In this document: positions 34,690-43,443 of the stretch, piece by piece
Layout: the number at the start of each line of letters is the position of its first letter
How positions within the stretch are numbered: position 1 is the first letter of the stretch
Origin: Aquabacterium sp.
Lineage (GTDB): Bacteria; Pseudomonadota; Gammaproteobacteria; Burkholderiales; Burkholderiaceae_C
Reading direction: 5' to 3'
Assembly (NCBI GenBank): GCA_023150345.1
Contig: JAKLLB010000001.1
Location: 116,224-180,223, forward strand
Length of the DNA: 64,000 nucleotides
Made by a program: the position numbers and the translations under genes
Notes under the pieces: generated by a model
The model's input: the letters and a program-made list of their open reading frames with translations, nothing else
Databases searched by the model: none
Told to the model about the DNA's origin: nothing

Positions 34690-35820
34690 TCATGTGGAGG
34701 AGTCCGGTTGCGATGCGGCGTACCGCTGCACGAAGCGCCGATCGATCCAGGCTTTCCAGTGCCACACCCACTCCCCGCTCCAGGACCAACCCCCCCGAGT
34801 GGCCCACGCGTGGCGATGGCCTGAACTGATGAGGGACAGCGCCCGCTGCTGCGGACGCCAGGATGCCAGGGGCCGACCCTCGCAGAAGGCTCGCAGGTTG
34901 TGCGACAACGCGGGGCCGGCGCGTACCGCGTAAACACCCGACTTCGGGCGCGGGTCGGCGTAGGCCGCCACGTCGCCGGCGGCGAAGACCTGCGGGTGTG
35001 ACAGGCATTGCAGCTCGCGGTTGACCCGGATGAAGCCGCGGTCGTCGGTGGCAAGGCCGGATGCCGCTGGCCACGAGGGCGCGGCAGCGCCTGTCGCAAC
35101 GAGGCAGGCGTCGAAGTCGAGTGCCAGGGCTTCTTCCAGGTGAAGTCGGTGGGCGTCCAGGCCTGTCGCGCGCTGGCCACCGCGCCAGACGACACCGCGT
35201 TCAGCCAGCAGCGCCATGACCGACAACCGTGTGGCGTGCGGCATGCCCGGCAGCGGCAAGGCGTCGCTGCCGACGATGGTCAGGTGCAGGGCCCGACAGC
35301 CCTCACGAGACGCGCGGTACTGGATCGCAAACGCGAGTTCCACGCCCGCGGCGCCGCCGCCCAGCATCAGCAGGTCGAAGCGCCCGTGCGTGCGCCTGAT
35401 GCGATCGGACAACTTCGGCCAGGCCGCGATGAAGCGCTCGATCGGCCGCACCGCCAGCGCGTGCTCGGCTGCGCCGGGCAGGCCATCGAGCGCGGGCATG
35501 GGCCCGGTGTCGATGGACACCGTGTCGAAGGGCAACGCGGTGCCATCGGCGCATTGCACCACCTGAGCCCGCATGTCGAGTGCGACTGCCGACGTTTCGT
35601 GCAAGGCAATACCCGCACGACCGGCCAGCCGATCCAATGCAATGGCGCAGGCCTCGATCGGGTAGTGCCCGGCAATCCAGCCCGGCAGCATGCCGGAGTA
35701 GATCTGCCGCCGGTACGGAGATACGAGATGCACCTCCCATCCGGTCAGAGGCCGCTCGGCCAGGTCGGCCAGTACCCGGACGTGGGCATGGCCACCGCCA
35801 AGCAGAACCACGCGCTTCAC
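34690..35820 (-). CDS. TIGR03169-type pyridine nucleotide-disulfide oxidoreductase
   Basis: A 376-residue FAD-dependent oxidoreductase resembling the group found fused to or near selenide water dikinase. It opens VKRVVLLGGGHAHVRVLADL and has SPYRRQIYSGMLPGWIAGHY, LLMLGGGAAGVELAFAI and the FAD-closing VFAAGDVAAYADPRPKSGVY. GTG 35820 overlaps the stop of the transferase gene upstream. It is the last gene of a four-gene operon with two rSAM/selenodomain-associated transferases. Substrate unknown. Confidence 0.82.
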   Translation of the reverse strand: MKRVVLLGGGHAHVRVLADLAERPLTGWEVHLVSPYRRQIYSGMLPGWIAGHYPIEACAIALDRLAGRAGIALHETSAVALDMRAQVVQCADGTALPFDTVSIDTGPMPALDGLPGAAEHALAVRPIERFIAAWPKLSDRIRRTHGRFDLLMLGGGAAGVELAFAIQYRASREGCRALHLTIVGSDALPLPGMPHATRLSVMALLAERGVVWRGGQRATGLDAHRLHLEEALALDFDACLVATGAAAPSWPAASGLATDDRGFIRVNRELQCLSHPQVFAAGDVAAYADPRPKSGVYAVRAGPALSHNLRAFCEGRPLASWRPQQRALSLISSGHRHAWATRGGWSWSGEWVWHWKAWIDRRFVQRYAASQPDSST

Positions 35821-36479
35821 CGGGCCAGCCCCAGAGCCACCGACTGCGCAGGGGACAGCCGTGAGAGATCGGCGGGTTCGTCCAGGTCCCACAGGGTCTC
35901 GAGTTCGCACCAGGTGAGTCCCGCATCGCGGGCGCGCGCCCGGGTCTCGGCCATCACCGTGTCGGTGCTCCATCGCATGCCGGTGAACAGGTTCACCTGA
36001 GGCGTGCGCAGCCCGACCATGGCGTAGCCACCGTCCTCGGTCGGGTGAAAGACAGCGTCCGGGCCTGTGCGCAAGGCGTACGCTGCCGTGCGCAGGTGCG
36101 CCGGCGTGAGCGGTGGGCAGTCGGTGCCGATCAACAGCAGCGGGCCCTGGGCGCAGTGCATCCGAAACGCCATGTGCATGCGTTCGCCCAAATCGCCGCT
36201 GCACTGCGTGAGGCAGGGTATGCCACTCGTCTGGTTCAGGGCGCGAAAGAAGCGATGCCGGGGATCGGGTGTGCACCACAGCGTGACCGGGCCCAGGCGA
36301 GCAGCCTGGGCGGTGCGAACCGCCTGGCGGGTGAGGTGTCGCTGCAGCCGCGCGGCGCCTTCGGCCCCGAGCGCCGGAATCAGCCGCGTCTTGGCCAGTC
36401 CGGGGATGGGCGCCTTTGCCAGCACGGCCACCTGCACGCCGGCGATGTTGCCTGTCGCTTCAGCGCGGCCGGTAGCCAT
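35817..36479 (-). CDS. TIGR04282-type transferase (rSAM/selenodomain-associated 1)
   Basis: A 220-residue GT-A-like nucleotidyl/glycosyl transferase of the DUF2064 type: VQVAVLAKAPIPGLAKTRLI near the N terminus, then LLLIGTDCPPLTPAHL with its acidic metal site, and FHPTEDGGYAMVGLR. ATG 36479 is used; the gene begins inside the last codons of the TIGR04283 gene and its stop overlaps the next start, showing translational coupling. Family members co-occur with ArsS-type radical SAM proteins, as here. The acceptor is unknown. Confidence 0.85.
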   Translation of the reverse strand: MATGRAEATGNIAGVQVAVLAKAPIPGLAKTRLIPALGAEGAARLQRHLTRQAVRTAQAARLGPVTLWCTPDPRHRFFRALNQTSGIPCLTQCSGDLGERMHMAFRMHCAQGPLLLIGTDCPPLTPAHLRTAAYALRTGPDAVFHPTEDGGYAMVGLRTPQVNLFTGMRWSTDTVMAETRARARDAGLTWCELETLWDLDEPADLSRLSPAQSVALGLAR

Positions 36480-37149
36480 ACCGCACCGCCAATCGGCGCG
36501 GATCCGCGCCCAGGAAGTACGCGGCACGCAGCCGCCACATCAGGAAGACCGTGCGCCACACGCCGTGCCGCTCCCAGCGCCGCGCCGACGTGGTGACGCG
36601 CTCGCGCAGGCAGGCCGGATGGCCGTGTCGCTTGAGCAGGCGGCAGATGGCGATGTCCTCCATCAGCGGCAGTTCGGGGTACCCGCCGACGCGCCAGAAC
36701 AGCTCATGTTGCACGAACAGTGCCTGATCGCCCGTGGCGATGCCCGACCAGCGCGAGCGCAAGTTCATGGCCGAGCCCACGACCCTCAGGATGCTGCGGC
36801 TGCTGTCGATGTGCACATCGAACCGGCCCCACGCCCGGCCGCTCGAGATGGCCCTGTGGATCACGTGGTCGGCATCGGCTGGCAGGGCAGTGTCGGCATG
36901 CAGGAACAGCAGCACGTCGGCGGGACAAGCCGCGGCGCCCGCGTTCATCTGCGAGGCCCGCCCACGCGGTGCGACCAGGGCCAGATCGGCATGCTCACGC
37001 GCAATTGCGAAGGTGTCGTCCGCGCTGCCGCCGTCGACCACGACCACCCGCGCGCCGCGCCGCCGCAGTGGCTCCAGCGCACCCAGGCGTTCGGTCAGGG
37101 ATGCGGCCTCGTCCAGCACCGGAACGACGATACACAGCGCGGGCTTCAT
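36460..37149 (-). CDS. TIGR04283-type glycosyltransferase (rSAM/selenodomain-associated 2)
   Basis: A 229-residue family 2 glycosyltransferase: CIVVPVLDEAASLTERLGAL, VVVVDGGSADDTF and LLFLHADTALPADAD (DxD-like), with LPLMEDIAICRLLKRHG late. It matches the group associated with rSAM/selenodomain genes. ATG 37149 overlaps the stop of the fused VTT/reductase gene as ATGA. An arsenosugar or related glycolipid pathway is the best family-based guess. Confidence 0.87.
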   Translation of the reverse strand: MKPALCIVVPVLDEAASLTERLGALEPLRRRGARVVVVDGGSADDTFAIAREHADLALVAPRGRASQMNAGAAACPADVLLFLHADTALPADADHVIHRAISSGRAWGRFDVHIDSSRSILRVVGSAMNLRSRWSGIATGDQALFVQHELFWRVGGYPELPLMEDIAICRLLKRHGHPACLRERVTTSARRWERHGVWRTVFLMWRLRAAYFLGADPRRLAVRYGYRPR

Positions 37150-39293
37150 GCGCGCCTCCACGCATGGAAGCGCTCGACCCACGCCAGCAGCGCCTTCGGT
37201 GCGTGGGCGCGCTTCCACGCGCCGGCTGCGTACTTGTTGGCTTCGGCCAGCGTGGGGTAGGTGTGGATCGTGCCGAGGATCTTGTTCAGGCCGATGCCGT
37301 GCTTCATGGCCAGAACATACTCGGCCAACAAGTCGCCGGCATGCTCGCCGACGATGGTTGCGCCCAGGATGCGGTCCCTGCCCGGCACGGTGAGCACCTT
37401 CACGAACCCATGTGCCTCGCTGTCGGCGATCGCGCGGTCAAGGTCGTCCAGGCCGTACACCGTCACCTCATGAGGGATGCCTCGTTCCTTGGCCTCGATC
37501 TCGTTGAGGCCTACCCGCGCGACCTCGGGTTCCACGAACGTTGCCCAGGGGACGACGCGGTAGTCGGCGCTGAACTTCTTGAACGGATCGAACAGTGCGT
37601 TGACCGCGGCATACCAGGCCTGGTGCGCGGCCGTGTGCGTGAACTGATAGGGACCTGCGACATCGCCTGCGGCGTAGATGTTCGGGAAGTTGGTCTGCAG
37701 GTAGCCGTTGACCTCCACCGTGCGGCCCGTGGCCACGCCGAGCTCTTCCAGCCCATAGCCCGTGAGGTTGGCCGATCGGCCGACTGCGACCAGGATGGCG
37801 TCGAAGGCGATGCGCCGCTCCTGCCCATCCGCCTCGACGACGAGAGCCTTCTCGTGGCCACCGATCTCGACCCGCACCGCCTTGTGTCCCGTGAGCACCT
37901 CGATGCCCTCGGCCCGGAAGCGCGCAGCCACGAGCGCGGAAACGTCGGGGTCTTCGCGGGCCAGTATGCGCGGCAGCATCTCGACCTGCGTGACCTTGGA
38001 ACCCAGCCGCGCAAATGCCTGGGTGAGCTCGCTGCCGATGGGGCCGCCGCCCAGTACGACCAGCCGTTCGGGCCGCTCGCGCAGCTGCCAGACGTTGTCG
38101 GAGGTCAGTACGTCCACCTGGTCGAGGCCGGGTATCGGTGGCACGAGCGGGCGCGCACCGGCAGCGATCACGATGGCGCGGGTCGTCAACCGCTGCACGC
38201 GGCCATCGGCTTGGGTGACTTCCACCTCCCAAGGCGAGACGATGCGCGCCGCACCGTGCGCCACGTCCACGCCCAGCCTGGTGTAGCGCTCGACCGAGTC
38301 GTGAGGCTCGATGGTCTCGACGATGCGCTGCACGCGTTCCATCACCTCGCCGAAGTTGAACTCCACCTGCGCCGCGCGCATGCCGAACTCGGGGGCGCGC
38401 TGGATGTGCGAAAGGAATTTGGCCGAGCGGATCAGCGCCTTGGACGGCACGCAGCCGGTGTTCAGGCAGTCGCCGCCGAGCGCATGCTTCTCGACCAAGG
38501 TGACCCTGGCCTTGATGGCGGCCGCGATATAGGCGGTGACCAAGCCCGCCGAGCCGCCGCCGATGACGACGAGGTTGCGGTCGAAACGGGCGGGCCTGTC
38601 GAAGCGGGCGTAGACCTGGCGCGACTGAAAGATGCCGATCGCCTTCTTGGCAGCGAGAGGGAAGACCCCGAGCAACACGAGCGAGCCCAGCACGCCAGGT
38701 GAGATGATGCCGGCGAGCGAATCGATGCGTGCGATCTGCGTGCCGGCGTTCACGTACACCAGCGTGCCGGCCAGCATGCCCAGCTGGCTCACCCAGTAGA
38801 ACGTCCAGGTGCGCAGTGTCGTCAGACCCATTGCGAGGTTGACGAGGAAGAACGGGAACACGGGTACCAGGCGCAGCGTGAACAGGTAGAAACCGCCTTC
38901 GCGGGCGATGCCCGCGTTCAGCGAGGCCAGGCGATCGCCGAAGCGGGCCTGTACGGCATCGCGCAGTACCCAGCGCGCAGCCAGGAAAGCCAGCGTGGCA
39001 CCGATCGACGAGGCGAACGACACGACCAGCGTACCCCAAGCCAGTCCGAAAACGGCGCCGGCGGCCAGGGTCAGTGCTGCGGCGCCGGGCAGGGACAGCG
39101 CGGTAACGGCCACGTAGACGCCCAGGAATGCCAGCGCGGCGGCCCACGGCCTGGCGTCGCGCCAGGCGAGCAGCTCGGTCTGGTGGCTCTTGATGCTGTC
39201 CAGGCTCAGAACCTGGCCGAGATCCAGCGCGACGAACACGCCCACAACCGCCAGTGCCGACGCAACCACTACCCATCGCTTGTCCAGACGCAT
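37146..39293 (-). CDS. Fused VTT-domain membrane / disulfide-reductase protein
   Basis: A 715-residue two-part protein. Residues 1-220 form a multi-pass TVP38/VTT (DedA-like) membrane domain ([20 protein letters not shown], then [17 protein letters not shown]). From about 230 a mercuric-reductase-like FAD domain follows: [17 protein letters not shown], redox [16 protein letters not shown] (about 274-289), NAD-site [16 protein letters not shown] and C-terminal [12 protein letters not shown]. There is no mercury-binding N-terminal domain or C-terminal Cys pair. It is the first gene of the operon and has a near-perfect ECF-type promoter. ATG 39293 replaces an upstream in-frame start with no family match. 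Confidence 0.9.
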   Translation of the reverse strand: MRLDKRWVVVASALAVVGVFVALDLGQVLSLDSIKSHQTELLAWRDARPWAAALAFLGVYVAVTALSLPGAAALTLAAGAVFGLAWGTLVVSFASSIGATLAFLAARWVLRDAVQARFGDRLASLNAGIAREGGFYLFTLRLVPVFPFFLVNLAMGLTTLRTWTFYWVSQLGMLAGTLVYVNAGTQIARIDSLAGIISPGVLGSLVLLGVFPLAAKKAIGIFQSRQVYARFDRPARFDRNLVVIGGGSAGLVTAYIAAAIKARVTLVEKHALGGDCLNTGCVPSKALIRSAKFLSHIQRAPEFGMRAAQVEFNFGEVMERVQRIVETIEPHDSVERYTRLGVDVAHGAARIVSPWEVEVTQADGRVQRLTTRAIVIAAGARPLVPPIPGLDQVDVLTSDNVWQLRERPERLVVLGGGPIGSELTQAFARLGSKVTQVEMLPRILAREDPDVSALVAARFRAEGIEVLTGHKAVRVEIGGHEKALVVEADGQERRIAFDAILVAVGRSANLTGYGLEELGVATGRTVEVNGYLQTNFPNIYAAGDVAGPYQFTHTAAHQAWYAAVNALFDPFKKFSADYRVVPWATFVEPEVARVGLNEIEAKERGIPHEVTVYGLDDLDRAIADSEAHGFVKVLTVPGRDRILGATIVGEHAGDLLAEYVLAMKHGIGLNKILGTIHTYPTLAEANKYAAGAWKRAHAPKALLAWVERFHAWRRA

Positions 39294-39344
39294 CGAGCAG
39301 CCCTTCGGTCCCGTGCCAGGCCGACGCGCCTGGGGCTGTCGACA

Positions 39345-39372
39345 TAGACGCAGACGCAACGGTCTTTCTTAC
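39345..39372 (-). promoter_or_regulatory. ECF-type promoter of the reductase operon
   Basis: On the minus strand GTAAGA (39367-39372) and CGTCTA (39345-39350) are separated by exactly 16 bases, 52 bases before the reductase start. It matches the promoters of the bufferin operon and arsS in both hexamers and spacing. Confidence 0.7.
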
Positions 39373-39386
39373 GGCAGGTCGGTGGT

Positions 39387-39414
39387 GTAAGGACTCGGAC
39401 CCCAAGCCCGTCTA
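39387..39414 (+). promoter_or_regulatory. ECF-type promoter of the bufferin operon
   Basis: GTAAGG (39387-39392) and CGTCTA (39409-39414) are separated by 16 bases, about 95 bases before the DUF2282 start. It lies back to back with the minus-strand copy, only 14 bases apart, so one sigma factor could fire both operons. Confidence 0.7.
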
Positions 39415-39508
39415 TGCCTCACGTCGGACGTGTGGCCTCCCAGCCAACCGACTCGCCGGCGGGGCGTCGCCTCGCGGCGCTTTCCACTTGAATCACGCAG
39501 GAGATTTC

Positions 39509-39808
39509 ATGAACCACGCTACCACCAAGCTTCCGGCCGCCGCACTCGCACTTGCCCTGGGCGCGGCATTCACCGCGCTGCCGGCCGCGGCGCAATCAAG
39601 CGACAAGGAGAAGTGCTATGGCATTGCGCTGAAAGGCAAGAACGATTGCGCCGCCGGCCCGGGCACCACTTGTGCAGGTACGTCGAAGATCGACTATCAG
39701 GGCAATGCCTGGAGCTTCGTGGCCAAGGGGACCTGCGAGAAGACGGCCTCGAAGTCATCGCCCAGCGGTTTCGGCATGCTCGAGGCATTCAAGGAGAAGA
39801 AGGCCTGA
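39509..39808 (+). CDS. bufA1: DUF2282 bufferin-type copper-binding RiPP precursor
   Basis: A 99-residue secreted DUF2282 protein. A signal peptide ends near ALPAAAQ (residue 29), and the mature part holds four cysteines (36, 47, 55, 76) in [20 protein letters not shown] and FVAKGTCEK. Characterised relatives, the bufferins, are exported peptides whose cysteines are modified by a DUF692 enzyme and which bind copper. The gene order bufA-bufB-bufC-bufD here supports the same role. AGGAG precedes ATG 39509. Modification is inferred, not visible. Confidence 0.9.
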   Translation: MNHATTKLPAAALALALGAAFTALPAAAQSSDKEKCYGIALKGKNDCAAGPGTTCAGTSKIDYQGNAWSFVAKGTCEKTASKSSPSGFGMLEAFKEKKA

Positions 39809-39848
39809 TCGGCAGGAGCTGCCCGCACCGATTGAGAGAGCCCGCGCC

Positions 39849-40763
39849 ATGCAGCCATCCCGCATTGCAGATCTGCCGCGTTCCCGATCGGCCCTGCGGG
39901 TCGGGCTGCCAGCCAAGGCTGGAATCGGGCTGAAGCCGCAGCACTTCCAGGAGGTGCTCGCGACGCGGCCCGAGCTGGGCTTCTTCGAGGTCCACGCCGA
40001 GAACTACATGGTCGACGGCGGACCGCTGCACCACTGGCTCGGACGCATCCGCGAGCACTACCCGCTGTCGTTGCACGGCGTGGGGCTCTCACTCGGAGCC
40101 GAGGTGCCGCCCGACGAGGCTCACCTCGACCGACTGGCTCGGCTGATCGACCGCTACCAGCCGGCATCGTTCTCGGAACACCTCGCGTGGTCCACCCATG
40201 GCGACGTCTTCCTGAACGACCTGCTGCCCGTGGCGTACGACAGCGAAACCTTCGCCCGCGTGTGCCGGCACATCGACCGGGTGCAGGAGCGATTGGGCCT
40301 GTGCATGCTGCTCGAGAATCCGTCGACCTATGTCGAGTTCGAGCGCTCGACGATGGACGAAGCCACGTTCCTGGCAGAGGTGGTGCAGCGCACCGGCTGC
40401 GGCCTGCTGCTGGACGTGACCAATGCGCATGTGTCCTGCACCAATCACGGGCGAGACGTGCGTGCCTACCTGGACGCCCTGCCGTTGGAAGCTGTGGGCG
40501 AAATCCACTTGGCCGGGTACGCCGAGGACACCGATGCGGCCGGCGATCCCCTGCTCATCGACCACCACGGCAGTGCGGTGGCCGAGATCGTCTGGGGGCT
40601 GTACGAGAACGTCATCGACCGCATCGGCGCTCGGCCGACGCTGCTCGAGCGCGACAACGATGTGCCTTCGTTCGGCACCTTGAAGGCCGAGGCGCTGCAG
40701 GCGCAAGCGCTGCTGGCTGCGCGAGGACCGGGTTGCCTGCATCCAGTCCGCAGCCACCTATGA
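39849..40763 (+). CDS. bufB1: DUF692 multinuclear iron oxidative enzyme (bufferin maturase)
   Basis: A 304-residue DUF692 (MNIO) enzyme, a TIM barrel with two or three irons that oxidises cysteines of its precursor peptide. Typical motifs: VGLPAKAGIGLKPQHFQEVL, FFEVHAENYM, LSLHGVGLSLG, SEHLAWS, LLENPSTYVEF, LLLDVTNAHVSCTNHG, EIHLAGYAED and LLIDHHGSAV; the His, Glu and Asp in these are the metal ligands of the family. The stop overlaps the DUF2063 start (ATGA). Confidence 0.92.
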   Translation: MQPSRIADLPRSRSALRVGLPAKAGIGLKPQHFQEVLATRPELGFFEVHAENYMVDGGPLHHWLGRIREHYPLSLHGVGLSLGAEVPPDEAHLDRLARLIDRYQPASFSEHLAWSTHGDVFLNDLLPVAYDSETFARVCRHIDRVQERLGLCMLLENPSTYVEFERSTMDEATFLAEVVQRTGCGLLLDVTNAHVSCTNHGRDVRAYLDALPLEAVGEIHLAGYAEDTDAAGDPLLIDHHGSAVAEIVWGLYENVIDRIGARPTLLERDNDVPSFGTLKAEALQAQALLAARGPGCLHPVRSHL

Positions 40764-41563
40764 GCATCCGCTTGCCATCGACCGTGCCCAGCCAGGCCAC
40801 CTTCGCGGCCGCACTGCTGGATCCGCTTGCCCCTTGCCCGCCTGGGCTGCGCGCCTGGAACGGCAGCGATCCGCTGCGCCGGCTGGCGGTCTATCGCAAC
40901 AACGTGGTGAGCTCGCTCATCGACGCGCTCGCCGACACCTACCCGGTGACACAGCAACTCGTGGGCAGCGAGTTCTTTCGCGCCATGGCCAGCGTCTTCG
41001 TTCGACAGCAGCCACCTGAGTCGCGCATCCTCGCGCACTATGGTGCGGCGTTACCTGCTTTCGTCGCCGGCTTTGCGCCGGCCGCGCCGCTGCCGTACCT
41101 TCCAGACGTGGCGCGGCTCGAGTTTGCGCGCCTGCGGGCCCTGCATGCCGGCGAAGCCGAGCCGATTTCCGAAGCCGCATTGACGCGGGCCCTCGCAGAT
41201 CCGCCTGCACTGGCGCGCTCGCATCTGGTGTGGCATCCGTCGCTGGCGGTGATCGAGTCGCCTCATGCCGTGGTGTCGCTGTGGGCAGCACATCAGACCG
41301 AAGGCGAGATCACCCCGGTGGAGATCGATTGCGCGGAGCAGGCCATCGTCTTGCGCGAGGGTCTGGATGTACTGGTTCTGCCGGTCGATCCGGGCACGGC
41401 ATGTTTCACCGCCCGCACGCTGGCGGGCGAGGCGTTTTCGAATGCGGCCGAAGCCGCCACTGCCATTGACGCGTCGTTCGACCTGGGCGCTGCACTGTCG
41501 TTGCTCCTGCAACGCCGCGCGCTCCTCGAACTGCGCATACATGCCGGGCCAGCACTCGGCTGA
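40760..41563 (+). CDS. bufC1: DUF2063 RiPP-recognition partner of the DUF692 enzyme
   Basis: A 267-residue DUF2063 protein. The N-terminal family core is clear (LRRLAVYRNNVVSSLIDALA, then YPVTQQLVGSEFFRAMASVF and FVAGFAPAAPLPYLPDVARL). These proteins accompany DUF692 enzymes and are thought to present the precursor peptide. ATG 40760 overlaps the maturase stop. Confidence 0.9.
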   Translation: MSIRLPSTVPSQATFAAALLDPLAPCPPGLRAWNGSDPLRRLAVYRNNVVSSLIDALADTYPVTQQLVGSEFFRAMASVFVRQQPPESRILAHYGAALPAFVAGFAPAAPLPYLPDVARLEFARLRALHAGEAEPISEAALTRALADPPALARSHLVWHPSLAVIESPHAVVSLWAAHQTEGEITPVEIDCAEQAIVLREGLDVLVLPVDPGTACFTARTLAGEAFSNAAEAATAIDASFDLGAALSLLLQRRALLELRIHAGPALG

Positions 41564-41573
41564 GGAGCGATTC

Positions 41574-42110
41574 ATGGGCCGCGCTACGATGTCCAACCTC
41601 GATGCCAACCCCGCCGGGGCGGGTGGGATCGCCGGTGTCCTCACCTGGGCCCAGGGCTGCATGGCCCGAATTCCCTACACCGTGGTCGCCCTGCTGGCGC
41701 GCTTTTCCATCGCAGCGGTGTTCTGGAACTCGGGCCAGACCAAGGTCAGCGGCTTCGCCCTCAACATCCTCACCGGTGAGTTCGAACTTGGCTGGCCGCG
41801 ATTGTCCGAATCGGCGCTGGCGCTGTTCCAGGACGAGTACAAGCTACCGCTACTCGCGCCCGCCGTGGCGGCGCCGATGGCGGCCTTCGCCGAGCATCTG
41901 TTCCCGCTGCTGTTGCTGCTTGGGCTGGCCACGCGCTTTTCGGCACTGGCGCTGCTGGCCATGACGGCGGTGATTCAGTTCCTCGTCTACCCTGGGGCTT
42001 ATGCCACGCATGGCACATGGGCGGCGCTGCTGTTGCTGCTGATGCGGCAGGGGCCCGGGGCCGTGTCGCTCGATCATTGGATCGCCAGCCGCCGGCACAC
42101 ACGGCGCTGA
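41574..42110 (+). CDS. bufD: DoxX-family membrane protein (BufD-like)
   Basis: A 178-residue DoxX-type protein with four hydrophobic segments (for example TVVALLARFSIAAVFWNSG and LFPLLLLLGLATRFSALALL). GAGGAG at 41562-41567 precedes ATG 41574. DoxX proteins are regular fourth genes of bufferin operons; the role is undefined, possibly respiratory or redox support. Last gene of the operon. The 42111-42249 gap has no gene. Confidence 0.85.
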   Translation: MGRATMSNLDANPAGAGGIAGVLTWAQGCMARIPYTVVALLARFSIAAVFWNSGQTKVSGFALNILTGEFELGWPRLSESALALFQDEYKLPLLAPAVAAPMAAFAEHLFPLLLLLGLATRFSALALLAMTAVIQFLVYPGAYATHGTWAALLLLLMRQGPGAVSLDHWIASRRHTRR

Positions 42111-42249
42111 GGCGTCGCTGGCCACGGCCAGCTGCTGCTCGTCTCGTCTTGCCGCCATCCGAGGGTGAGGCCCTGCGTTGCGCGATGCTCGGTCGTTCAA
42201 AGCACGCCGGGCTGGGGCAGGGCGCTCGTGTTCATGGCGAGCGTCCGTT

Positions 42250-43443
42250 TCAGGGCAGCGCGGTGAGCGGATGAAGCGCGAGCCCGGCGATCGCCGCGAC
42301 CACCACGATCGCGGGCTCTGGGACCTTCTTGAAGCGCCAAAGCACCCCGGCGGTGAACAGTGCGAGCACAGCAGTGGCGAAATCGGATATCGACCGTTGA
42401 CCGATGACGACCACAGCCCCGGCGATGGCGCCGATCGCGGCGGCGGTCACCCCATCGACGAAGGCGACGACGCCCGGATGCTTGCCATGCTTCTTGAAGT
42501 ACGGTGCGGGAAAGATGGTGAGCAGGTAGCAGGGCAGGAAGGTGGCAACGGCAGCGACCACAGCGCCCCAGAAGCCCTGTACCAAGTAGCCGATGAAACC
42601 GGTGGTGATGACGACCGGGCCGGGCGTGATCATGGCCACGGCAACGGCGTCGACGAACTGGCGGTCGTTGAGCCAGTGATGTTCCTGGACGACGCCGCTG
42701 TAAAGGAAGGGCACGATGGCCAGACCACTGCCGAAGACGAAGCTGCCGGCATAGGCGAAGAAGGCGCCGATTTGCGCCAGCTGCGGCCAGTCCGTCGAGC
42801 CCGCTGCTGCTGCGGCCAGCATTGGCGCCGAGGCCGCCACGCCATGCAGCCGCCCTCCAAACCAACTGGCGGGTGGCGCGCGAACCAGCCACACCAGCAC
42901 CCCCGCGCCGAGGAAGAGCCAGACGATCTCGGACTTGGTGATCACCGTGACGGCCGCGCTCACGCCAAAGATGGCCCACAGCAGTGGATCCTTGCCGATG
43001 TTCTTGCTGGTGAGCTTGTAGGCACTCGTCGCAATGATGCCGATCACCGCTGCGCCCACGCCGTAGAAGACGGATTGCATCCAGGCGATGCCACCATAGG
43101 CCACGTAGGCCGCGCCGATGGCCACCACGATGAGGAACGATGGCAAGACGAAGGCCAGGCCCGCGAGCGTGGCGCCGGCGACGCGGTAGTGCACGTAGCC
43201 GAGGTAGATCGCCAGTTGCGCCGCCAGTGGGCCAGGCATCAGCTGGGCCAGCACCATGCCTTCCTTGTAGTCGGCCTCGCCGATCCAGCGCCGCTTCTCG
43301 ACCAGATCGCGGTACATGTAGCCGACCAGCGCAACCGGCCCTCCGAAGCCCCAGGTCCCAAGTGCCATCATGTAGCGCACGAGTTCCCAGAGGGTGTAGG
43401 GGGTGAGGGACGCGGGCGGGGCCGCGGGCTCGGGGTGAGTCAT
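42250..43443 (-). CDS. chrA: Chromate transporter ChrA
   Basis: A 397-residue CHR-family chromate efflux protein of the long, two-domain type. N-terminal half: GTWGFGGPVALVGYMYRDLV, EGMVLAQLMPGPLAAQLAIY. C-terminal half: GSGLAIVPFLYSGVV, DAVAVAMITPGPVVITTGFI. These paired GFGGP and MxPGP motifs mark both halves. The start overlaps the chrB stop (ATGA), so chrB and chrA are co-translated. Confidence 0.95.
   Translation of the reverse strand: MTHPEPAAPPASLTPYTLWELVRYMMALGTWGFGGPVALVGYMYRDLVEKRRWIGEADYKEGMVLAQLMPGPLAAQLAIYLGYVHYRVAGATLAGLAFVLPSFLIVVAIGAAYVAYGGIAWMQSVFYGVGAAVIGIIATSAYKLTSKNIGKDPLLWAIFGVSAAVTVITKSEIVWLFLGAGVLVWLVRAPPASWFGGRLHGVAASAPMLAAAAAGSTDWPQLAQIGAFFAYAGSFVFGSGLAIVPFLYSGVVQEHHWLNDRQFVDAVAVAMITPGPVVITTGFIGYLVQGFWGAVVAAVATFLPCYLLTIFPAPYFKKHGKHPGVVAFVDGVTAAAIGAIAGAVVVIGQRSISDFATAVLALFTAGVLWRFKKVPEPAIVVVAAIAGLALHPLTALP

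Noticed and set aside
37468-39405. 645-codon open frame overlapping the fused VTT/reductase gene in another frame
   Set aside because: Arg-rich shadow frame with no membrane segments or FAD motifs; the adjacent frame carries both.
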